From the NCBI GenBank assembly GCA_900771345.1, contig CAAGNQ010000043.1, positions 1-5,392 on the forward strand: a stretch of 5,392 nt of DNA. Reading direction: 5' to 3'. Position numbers and translations under genes: made by a program. The notes under the pieces were generated by a model that ran no database searches, was not told where the DNA came from, and saw nothing but the letters and a program-made list of their open reading frames with translations. This DNA is from Clostridia bacterium. GTDB lineage: Bacteria; Bacillota; Clostridia; Christensenellales; Borkfalkiaceae. Of the stretch, positions 1 to 5,392 are shown piece by piece; position 1 is the stretch's first letter; each line of letters begins with the position of its first letter.

Positions 1-1010
1 CCTCTTTCATCCATTAAAATACGCATAAGTTCAGGAATGCATAGCGCAGGATGGGTGTCGTTAATATGAATAGCCGCCTTTTCAGGAAGTGTATCTAAAG
101 AGCCGTAGCGTTTAACGTGGTCTTGAATAATATCCTGAAGCGCTGCAGAAACAAGCAAGTATTGTTGCTTAAGCCTTAAAGACTTGCCTTCAAAGTGATT
201 ATCTGATGGATAAAGAACTTTTGAGATTAGTTCTGCCTCGTTATCCTCTTGCATACTGCGAATATAATCACCCTGAGAGAAAGTTTTCATATCAAAGTCA
301 CGGATATTTTGCGCTTTCCAAAGTCTTAAAACGGAAACAGCCTCGCTATCCTTGCCAGAAATCATCATATCATAAGCAACTGCCTCAACTTCTTTTCCAT
401 CTATATGCTCAATCTTTAATCCGTTTTCAGTCCAGTGCTCTTTAATATGCCCGTCAAATTTAACCTTAAAAGTTTTATCAAGTCTTGGGGTTAACCAAAC
501 CTCACCACCAGGTAGCCAAATATCAGGCAACTCCATTTGCCACCCGTCAACAATTTTTTGCTTAAACAAACCGTATTCGTATCTTATCGAATAACCCATT
601 GCAGGATAGTTTTGGCTTGCCAATGCATCCATAAAACAAGCGGCGAGCCTTCCTAATCCCCCGTTGCCAAGCCCAGCGTCAGGCTCCATTTCATAAAGTT
701 CTTCAAGCGAGCACTTAAAATCTTTTTTTAGTGCGTTTTCAAAAACTTCTTGAATACTCAAATTATAGGTGTTGTTTTTTAGTGACCTACCTAGCAAGAA
801 TTCCATACAAAGATAATATACCCTTTTACCACCTTTCGTACGATACTTTTTATTAAAGGCGTGGCGTTTTTCAAGTAGCATATCTCTTACGCACATTACA
901 ACTGCCTTATAAATTTGCTCTTTAGTCGCTTCTTTTGGACCTACCCCAAAATATTTGCTTAATTTACTCTTTATTAGTCCTGATGCATCTTTTTCTGTTA
1001 TTGTATTCAT
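1..1010 (-). CDS. glgP: Glycogen phosphorylase, N-terminal 336 residues (runs off window at left)
   Basis: GlgP removes glucose units from the non-reducing ends of glycogen using phosphate, giving glucose-1-phosphate in the cytoplasm. I translated this frame by hand from the ATG at 1010 to the window edge with no stop. It matches the family throughout: YYLCMEFLLGRSL at about 65-77, the glycine-rich active-site segment EPDAGLGNGGLGRLAACF at 109-126, GWQMELPDIWL at 156-166, the 280s-loop region LYPSDNHFEGKSLRLKQQY at 266-284, and IHINDTHPALCIPELMR at 314-330. The C-terminal half, including the lysine that holds pyridoxal phosphate, lies outside the window. Compared with rabbit muscle phosphorylase, the N-terminus lacks the phospho-serine regulatory segment, as is usual in bacteria. 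At the position matching muscle Phe285 the residue is His272. The start is supported by AGGAG six bases upstream. It is the last visible gene of the operon, 27 bases after glgA. Related maltodextrin phosphorylases share these motifs, but the glg context favours GlgP. Confidence 0.97.
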   Translation of the reverse strand, partial: MNTITEKDASGLIKSKLSKYFGVGPKEATKEQIYKAVVMCVRDMLLEKRHAFNKKYRTKGGKRVYYLCMEFLLGRSLKNNTYNLSIQEVFENALKKDFKCSLEELYEMEPDAGLGNGGLGRLAACFMDALASQNYPAMGYSIRYEYGLFKQKIVDGWQMELPDIWLPGGEVWLTPRLDKTFKVKFDGHIKEHWTENGLKIEHIDGKEVEAVAYDMMISGKDSEAVSVLRLWKAQNIRDFDMKTFSQGDYIRSMQEDNEAELISKVLYPSDNHFEGKSLRLKQQYLLVSAALQDIIQDHVKRYGSLDTLPEKAAIHINDTHPALCIPELMRILMDER

Positions 1011-1016
1011 TTTTAA

Positions 1017-1021
1017 CTCCT
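1017..1021 (-). promoter_or_regulatory. Ribosome binding site of glgP
   Basis: AGGAG sits on the minus strand six bases before the ATG at 1010. It lies in the 27-base glgA-glgP gap (1011-1037). The rest of that gap is AT-rich and shows no terminator hairpin, so glgP is probably read from the same transcript as glgA. Confidence 0.85.
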
Positions 1022-1037
1022 AAAATATGTTGACTGA

Positions 1038-2552
1038 TTATTTATTGTAAAGCTCTTCGTATTTGCCTGCTTGATTGTTCCAAGAAAAATCAGTAAGCAT
1101 CGCACGGCTCTGCACGTCTTTCCACGCTTTTTCGTCCTTATAAGTCCTTATTGCTTCGTTTATAACGTAAAGCATATCGTGAGCATTATAGTCGTGGAAG
1201 GTAAAACCGTTTCCTGTAGCCCCTGTATATGCCCTTATACTGTCGTTCAATCCACCCGTTTCTCTAACAACTGGAACTGTGCCGTATCTACTAGCAATCA
1301 TTTGAGATAGCCCACAAGGCTCCATTTTTGACGGCATTAAGAATATATCTGCGCCCGAATAAATTTTCCTTGATAAATCCTGATTATACGCTATGATAGA
1401 CGCGCATTTTCCCTGATAGCAACTAGCGATATGATTAAAGAAGTTCTCGTAGGCAATCTCACCCTTCCCTAAAATCACAATTTGCACGTCTTGAGATAGC
1501 AAGGTTTCAATAGCAGTACGCACAAGGTCAAGCCCCTTATGCGAAACAAGCCTAGAAATAATCGCTATAATCGGAACTTCTGGTCTTACCGGAAGATTAA
1601 GCATTTTTTGCAGTTCTTCCTTACAGATGGCTTTGCCCGTCAAATCACTTGCATTATAATTGCTAAATAAGAATTTATCCGTTTCGGGATTATAATAATC
1701 AACGTCTATCCCGTTGAGTATGCCGTAAAGTTTGTGTGCGTTTCGGTTGATTATAGATTCTAGCCCGTGCGCAAAATATGAATTCTTTATCTCCTCTGCA
1801 TAAGTAGGACTTACGGTAGACACAACGTCTGACATTTCTATTGCACCTTTCATTAGGTTTACGCTACCGTTAAACTCTACAAATTGCTTGATTGACTCGG
1901 TAAATCCAAATAGTTCCTCGTGAGTATCTAATCCGAAAATCCCTTGATATTCAATATTATGAATTGTGAACACGCTCTTAATCTTTCTAAAATTTTCATC
2001 AGCGTAATACATACCTTTTAAGAAGATTATCGCACTTGCAGTCTGCCAATCGTTGCAATGCAAAACGTCAGGATAAATATTTAACCTTGCGATAGTATCA
2101 AGCCCTGCGCGTGAGAAAAATGCAAACCTTTCGCCATCGTCATAAAACCCGTAAATGTTACCCTCTCTCTTAAAATAGTATTCGTTGTCAATAAAGTAAA
2201 ACTTAACCCCTTGATATTCAAAAAAGAATATCCCTGCATACTGCCAGCGCCAACCGACAGACACGTTAAAATTGGTTAAAAACTTAAATTTTGACCTAAA
2301 CTCGTCGGAAATGCTACTATAAAGTGGCAAAATAACGCTTATGTCTAAACTCTTGTTTTTAGCAAGTGCTTTAGGAAGAGAACCTAAAACGTCAGCAAGC
2401 CCACCAGTCGCAACAAACGGTGCAGCCTCCGAGCCTAAGAAAATTATCTTCTTTTTCTTTTTTACCGTTATCTTTGGCAGTTTTTCTGCTTTAGGAAGTG
2501 CCTTTTTAGTAGATTTTTCATTGGTCTTTGTGGTCTTTTTTGTTTGAGCCAT
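1038..2552 (-). CDS. glgA: Glycogen synthase (ADP-glucose type, GT5 family) with Lys-rich N-terminal tail
   Basis: GlgA transfers glucose from ADP-glucose to the non-reducing end of an alpha-1,4-glucan. The protein is 504 residues; bacterial GlgA is usually about 475-485, and the excess is an N-terminal tail (residues 1-35, 14 lysines) with no counterpart in E. coli GlgA. The rest is a complete two-domain GT-B enzyme. The N-terminal domain has SEAAPFVATGGLADV at 41-55, HCNDWQT at 165-171 and FTIHN at 195-199, with His198 matching E. coli His161. The C-terminal domain has ILNGID at 278-283, SRLVSHKGLDL at 333-343 (Arg334 and Lys339, matching E. coli Arg300 and Lys305), EPCGL at 411-415 (Glu411, matching Glu377), RETGGLNDS at 430-438 and DFSW at 488-491. 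The lysine of the usual KTGGL motif is Ala48 here. The ATG at 2552 has a good Shine-Dalgarno site, and no other ATG, GTG or TTG start lies between the tail and the conserved core, so the tail is probably translated. The gene starts 10 bases after glgD. Confidence 0.97.
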   Translation of the reverse strand: MAQTKKTTKTNEKSTKKALPKAEKLPKITVKKKKKIIFLGSEAAPFVATGGLADVLGSLPKALAKNKSLDISVILPLYSSISDEFRSKFKFLTNFNVSVGWRWQYAGIFFFEYQGVKFYFIDNEYYFKREGNIYGFYDDGERFAFFSRAGLDTIARLNIYPDVLHCNDWQTASAIIFLKGMYYADENFRKIKSVFTIHNIEYQGIFGLDTHEELFGFTESIKQFVEFNGSVNLMKGAIEMSDVVSTVSPTYAEEIKNSYFAHGLESIINRNAHKLYGILNGIDVDYYNPETDKFLFSNYNASDLTGKAICKEELQKMLNLPVRPEVPIIAIISRLVSHKGLDLVRTAIETLLSQDVQIVILGKGEIAYENFFNHIASCYQGKCASIIAYNQDLSRKIYSGADIFLMPSKMEPCGLSQMIASRYGTVPVVRETGGLNDSIRAYTGATGNGFTFHDYNAHDMLYVINEAIRTYKDEKAWKDVQSRAMLTDFSWNNQAGKYEELYNK

Positions 2553-2558
2553 ATTAAT

Positions 2559-2564
2559 CTCCTT
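2559..2564 (-). promoter_or_regulatory. Ribosome binding site of glgA, overlapping the glgD stop codon
   Basis: AAGGAG is placed six bases before the ATG at 2552 and shares its first two bases with the TAA stop of glgD. A ribosome finishing glgD therefore ends on the glgA binding site, which suggests translational coupling. The site also decides the glgA start and so supports the long lysine-rich N-terminus. Confidence 0.85.
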
Positions 2565-3675
2565 AAATCATAATTCCTTTTCCAAGATAGAACGGATGAT
2601 TTTCGCTACCCGAAAGGACCTTTCTGTCTCTTACGACAACGTTTTTATCCGTAATAATGCAGTTTAGAGAACTATTCTCTCCCAAAACTGTGTTCTGCAT
2701 AACAATACTATTCTTAACTACAGTCCCTCTTGCTACCTTTACGTTTCTGAATATTATACTGTTTTTAACCTCGCCCTCTATCTCACAGCCGTCGGCAATG
2801 AGAGAATTTTCAACAATCGCGCTCTTTCCGTATTTTGTAGGAGCAGAATCTCGAATTTTAGTAAATACGCTCCTGTCTCCGAAAAGTTCATGTCTAATAT
2901 CCTTATCAAGCATTTTCATATTACTTTCATAATAAGCCTGAAGTGAGGTTATGCCTGCGTAAAAACCTTTGTGCTCATAACCCATTATTTTCATACTTCT
3001 CACGTTGGACGCTATAACGTCTGTCATAAAATGACGCTTATTATGAGAAATACTGTCAATAACTATATTTTGCAATAATGACTTCTTTAGAACAAACACG
3101 TTTGTAAAGACGTTTGAGTTCTTTTCAACAACTCCCTCTTTATAATTAACAGCAACGATTCTTCCGTCAATTATATCAAAAGTTGTTAAATTCTCCTTTT
3201 CTTCATAATCTTTTTCATACTTTTTATAAACAAGAGTAATGTCTGCGTGATTACGAATATGAGATTCAATAACGTCATTATAATTTATTCTATTTATAGA
3301 ATCACAGTCGGTCATAACAACGTATTCCTCGTCGGCACGGAATAAAAAGTTAGTTATTCCCTTTAGCGCCTCCAAACGAGAGGTATATAAACTGTTACTC
3401 TCTACAGCGCCAAACGGTGGCAGTATGATAACACCCCCGTCCTTTCTCGCCAAGTCCCAGTCTTTTCCACTTCCAACGTGGTCCATTAGTGACTGATAGT
3501 TGCTTTTTGTTATAATGCCAACGGTATCTATTCCTGAATTTACCATATTTGAAAGTGGAAAATCCACAAGTCTATATCTGCCACCGAAAGGAATAGAGCC
3601 TAGTGTTCTATCCCTGACAAGTTCAGGCACGTTATCGTCGTGTATGTTTGAAAAAATTATACCAACTGCTCTCAT
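2563..3675 (-). CDS. glgD: Glucose-1-phosphate adenylyltransferase, non-catalytic/regulatory subunit GlgD
   Basis: GlgD is the Firmicutes paralogue of GlgC. In characterised systems (Geobacillus stearothermophilus) it has little activity alone but raises GlgC activity in a GlgC/GlgD complex. The protein is 370 residues, in the normal range. The nucleotidyltransferase fold is recognisable from FGGRYRLVDFPLSN at 30-43 and NSGIDTVGI at 46-54, both close to GlgC. A C-terminal left-handed beta-helix of hexapeptide-like repeats spans about 285-350. Substrate motifs are degraded. The glycine-rich AGGQGSRL loop of GlgC is replaced by the segment around FSNIHDDNVPELV (8-20), SGDHIYKMNY becomes DCDSINRINY (123-132; the aspartate is kept as Asp125), and no FEEKP sugar-phosphate motif is present. 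I infer that it is non-catalytic or weakly catalytic. The start codon directly follows the glgC stop (TAAATG), with GGAGGG inside the end of glgC, which suggests coupled translation at matched levels. Confidence 0.95.
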   Translation of the reverse strand: MRAVGIIFSNIHDDNVPELVRDRTLGSIPFGGRYRLVDFPLSNMVNSGIDTVGIITKSNYQSLMDHVGSGKDWDLARKDGGVIILPPFGAVESNSLYTSRLEALKGITNFLFRADEEYVVMTDCDSINRINYNDVIESHIRNHADITLVYKKYEKDYEEKENLTTFDIIDGRIVAVNYKEGVVEKNSNVFTNVFVLKKSLLQNIVIDSISHNKRHFMTDVIASNVRSMKIMGYEHKGFYAGITSLQAYYESNMKMLDKDIRHELFGDRSVFTKIRDSAPTKYGKSAIVENSLIADGCEIEGEVKNSIIFRNVKVARGTVVKNSIVMQNTVLGENSSLNCIITDKNVVVRDRKVLSGSENHPFYLGKGIMI

Positions 3676-4872
3676 TTATTTTCCCTCCGTAATATCTTTA
3701 TCAATAATAGCCCCAGCGTCAACAACAACGCCTTCGGCAATGGTAACGTTTGAGCCTATTACTGCTATATTATTAGACTGACTTTCACTACCAACCTTTG
3801 CATTCTTCTTAATTATACAACCAGAGTCGATTATTGCGTACTCAATATCTGCCCCGTCTTCAACGATAACGTCTGACATAATTACGCTGTTTTTAATTTT
3901 TGCACCCTTTCCAACAACAACGTCACTTGATAAAACGGAATTTTCAACAGTGCCGTTAATTTCACAGCCAGACATTATTATACTGTTGTTTGTTTTTGCG
4001 CACTCCCCTATGCATTGAGGTGGTGCAAGTGGACTTCGTGACTGAATCTTCCAGGTTGAGTCGGTTATATCAAACTTAGGTTTGTCACCCAAAAGGTCCA
4101 TATTTGCCTCATATAGCGACTCTATCGTTCCAACGTCTTTCCAGTAGCCCTCAAATTTGTACGCCATCATCTTTTCGCCTGACGAGAGCATTGCAGGTAA
4201 AACGTCTTTACCAAAATCGTTTGAAGATTTTGCATTCTTACTATCTGCCTCAAGATATTTTTCCAGTTTTTCTCTTGAGAAAATGTATATACCCATTGAT
4301 GCTAAGGTTGACTTTGGTTTTTTAGGTTTTTCTTCAAACTCATATATAGTTCCGTCAGGATTTGTGTTAAGTATTCCAAACCTTGACGCCTCCTCAATTG
4401 GAACGTCAATCGCAGCGATGGTGCAATCTGCATCGTTTAATATATGATAGTTAAGCATAAGCGAATAATTCATTTTATAGATGTGGTCACCTGATAAAAT
4501 CAACACGTAGTCAGGATTATATTGATTTATAAACCTTAAATTTTGATATATTGCATTAGCCGTACCCTTATACCAGTCTGAAGAGTTTTTGCCTTGATAC
4601 GGTGGCAAGGTATGTACCCCACCGAAATTTCTATCAAGGTCCCATGGTTGTCCGTTGCCTATGTAGGAATTTAGGACTAACGGTTGATATTGAGTTAATA
4701 CTCCCACAGTATCAATCCCTGAATTTACACAGTTTGATAGTGGAAAATCAATAATCCTATACTTTCCCCCAAAAGATACGGCAGGTTTTGCAATAGTGCT
4801 CGTAAGCGCATATAGCCTACTACCTTGTCCACCAGCCAAGAGCATTGCTACACATTTTTTCTTCCTTATCAT
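3676..4872 (-). CDS. glgC: Glucose-1-phosphate adenylyltransferase, catalytic subunit (ADP-glucose pyrophosphorylase)
   Basis: GlgC makes ADP-glucose and pyrophosphate from ATP and glucose-1-phosphate, the committed step of bacterial glycogen synthesis. Numbering from the ATG at 4872, the 398-residue protein carries the nucleotide loop LLAGGQGSRL at 11-20, KPAVSFGGKYRIIDFPLSN at 29-47, NGQPWDLDRNFGGVHTLPPY at 73-92, SGDHIYKMNY at 127-136 (Asp129 matches catalytic Asp142 of E. coli), FEEKP at 179-183 (Lys182 matches the glucose-1-phosphate lysine, E. coli Lys195) and GYWKDVGTIESLYEANMDLL at 242-261. A left-handed beta-helix of isoleucine/valine-rich hexapeptides follows from about 295 to 390. 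All key catalytic residues are present. Another in-frame ATG at 4878 would add Met-Tyr, but it lies one base from AGGAG. The ATG at 4872 has seven-base spacing and gives MIRKKKCVAMLLAGG, the usual kind of N-terminus, so I chose it. The gene lies 21 bases after glgB and abuts glgD. Confidence 0.97.
   Translation of the reverse strand: MIRKKKCVAMLLAGGQGSRLYALTSTIAKPAVSFGGKYRIIDFPLSNCVNSGIDTVGVLTQYQPLVLNSYIGNGQPWDLDRNFGGVHTLPPYQGKNSSDWYKGTANAIYQNLRFINQYNPDYVLILSGDHIYKMNYSLMLNYHILNDADCTIAAIDVPIEEASRFGILNTNPDGTIYEFEEKPKKPKSTLASMGIYIFSREKLEKYLEADSKNAKSSNDFGKDVLPAMLSSGEKMMAYKFEGYWKDVGTIESLYEANMDLLGDKPKFDITDSTWKIQSRSPLAPPQCIGECAKTNNSIIMSGCEINGTVENSVLSSDVVVGKGAKIKNSVIMSDVIVEDGADIEYAIIDSGCIIKKNAKVGSESQSNNIAVIGSNVTIAEGVVVDAGAIIDKDITEGK
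3683..3688 (-). promoter_or_regulatory. Ribosome binding site of glgD inside the 3' end of glgC
   Basis: GGAGGG lies within the Glu-Gly codons just before the glgC stop, seven bases upstream of the glgD ATG at 3675. Because the glgC stop and the glgD start touch, the site can only be used by ribosomes terminating on or loading over the glgC end. This fits coupled production of the two subunits. Confidence 0.85.
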
Positions 4873-4879
4873 ATACATT

Positions 4880-4884
4880 CTCCT
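4880..4884 (-). promoter_or_regulatory. Ribosome binding site that decides the glgC start
   Basis: AGGAG lies in the glgB-glgC gap (4873-4893). It is one base from the upstream in-frame ATG at 4878, too close for initiation, and seven bases from the ATG at 4872, which is optimal. It therefore favours the shorter GlgC. Confidence 0.8.
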
Positions 4885-4893
4885 ATAACGTTT

Positions 4894-5392
4894 TTAATCT
4901 ATTTTCTGAAAATAAATACCACTAAATTTTGGCAATTTTACTTTTATTGAATTTTCTCTGCCGTGAGCAGACCTTTTTACTGAACAAAAGGTTTTTTTCT
5001 TTAATCGGCCGTTCCCACCAAACATAATATCATCCGAGCATATTATTACTTTATATTTCCCTTTTTCAACTCCTAAACGGTAATTATCATAGTTTACGCC
5101 AGAAAAATTAAATATTGCAATAAGTTGCCCTCCATTTTTATCTCGTCTGATAAAAGATATAACGTTATTATCTTTCTCGTCGGCACAAATCCAAGAAAAG
5201 CCCTCCCAAGAGTCCTCTATTTCATACATTGCCGGCGTATTTTTATAAATTCGGTTAAGTTTTTTGTTAAACTTTAAAAGTTTATTATGCAAATCGTAAT
5301 CTAACATAAAAAACTCCAACCCCTCTTTATAATCCCATTCCTTAAACTGCCCGTATTCATTGCCCATAAAGGAAAGTTTTTTTCCAGGATGA
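4894..5392 (-). CDS. glgB: 1,4-alpha-glucan (glycogen) branching enzyme, C-terminal 165 residues (5' part outside window)
   Basis: GlgB cuts an alpha-1,4 chain and rejoins it as an alpha-1,6 branch on glycogen. Only the last 165 codons are visible; the frame is open to the right edge (first full codon at 5391-5389, encoding His). Family branching enzymes are usually about 620-770 residues, so roughly three quarters is missing, including the catalytic Asp and Glu of the GH13 barrel. What remains starts with HPGKKLSF followed by MGNEYGQFKEWDY (residues 9-21 of the fragment), the diagnostic end of the GH13 barrel in GlgB. The C-terminal beta domain follows, with VISFIRRDKNGGQLIAIFNF at about 76-95, YRLGV at about 103-107 and SAHGRENSIKVKLPKFSGIYF at the end. 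A start at the ATG at 5367 would be wrong: that codon is internal to the conserved motif and the frame continues upstream. It appears to be the upstream neighbour in the operon, as in Bacillus subtilis. Confidence 0.96.
   Translation of the reverse strand, partial: HPGKKLSFMGNEYGQFKEWDYKEGLEFFMLDYDLHNKLLKFNKKLNRIYKNTPAMYEIEDSWEGFSWICADEKDNNVISFIRRDKNGGQLIAIFNFSGVNYDNYRLGVEKGKYKVIICSDDIMFGGNGRLKKKTFCSVKRSAHGRENSIKVKLPKFSGIYFQKID

Noticed and set aside
206..445. Plus-strand open frame of 79 codons opposite glgP
   Set aside because: It is antisense to a well-conserved part of GlgP, has no recognisable domain, and its composition follows from the reverse complement of the real gene.
1011..1037. 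Possible terminator or internal promoter in the glgA-glgP gap
   Set aside because: The gap is only 27 bases, AT-rich, with no GC stem followed by a T run and no paired -35/-10 boxes; it holds the glgP ribosome binding site.
2341..2547. Plus-strand open frame encoding a Phe/Val-rich, membrane-like peptide
   Set aside because: The hydrophobic run is the reverse complement of the lysine codons in the GlgA tail (AAA/AAG become TTT/CTT). It is a shadow, not a small membrane protein.
3500..3781. Plus-strand open frame of 93 codons across the glgC-glgD junction
   Set aside because: It lies antisense to two firmly identified genes and shows no domain; I saw no convincing binding site.
4104..4447. 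Overlapping plus-strand open frames opposite glgC
   Set aside because: Both are antisense to conserved GlgC sequence in different frames, and their peptides show no recognisable family.
3524..4749. Near-repeat between glgD (3524-3564) and glgC (4709-4749), 34 of 41 bases identical by eye
   Set aside because: Both segments encode the shared paralogue motif FPLSNxVNSGID, so protein constraint explains the similarity without recent gene conversion. The rest of the genes is far more diverged.

Overview
The window is one minus-strand gene cluster for bacterial glycogen metabolism. In transcription order (right to left) it reads glgB (3' end only), glgC, glgD, glgA, glgP (5' part only). All five genes point the same way, and the gaps are 21, 0, 10 and 27 bases. 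Four Shine-Dalgarno sites are readable and no terminator hairpin lies between genes, so this looks like the interior of one polycistronic operon. The promoter and the operon end lie outside the window. No stretch over 300 bases lacks a gene, and I found no RNA gene, mobile element, CRISPR array or convincing plus-strand gene.

The organism is probably a low-GC Firmicute (Bacillota), most likely clostridial and plausibly a gut or anaerobe lineage. The DNA is AT-rich by eye, the ribosome binding sites are strong AGGAG/GGAGG types, and a separate GlgD subunit is present, which is a Firmicutes trait. The gene order glgB-glgC-glgD-glgA-glgP is the same as in the Bacillus subtilis glycogen operon. 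The phylum call is inference from these traits; nothing here fixes genus or species.

The products form a complete storage cycle. GlgC, probably assisted by the catalytically degenerate paralogue GlgD, makes ADP-glucose from glucose-1-phosphate and ATP. GlgA adds the glucose to alpha-1,4 chains. GlgB introduces alpha-1,6 branches. GlgP phosphorolyses the outer chains back to glucose-1-phosphate.

I do not see an undescribed system. The points worth a second look are within known genes: GlgA has a lysine-rich N-terminal tail and an alanine where the classical KTGGL lysine should be; glgC is better started at its second ATG; and codon choice before valine follows a strict rule (all 27 Asn/Asp/His/Tyr-Val pairs use NAC, none NAT).
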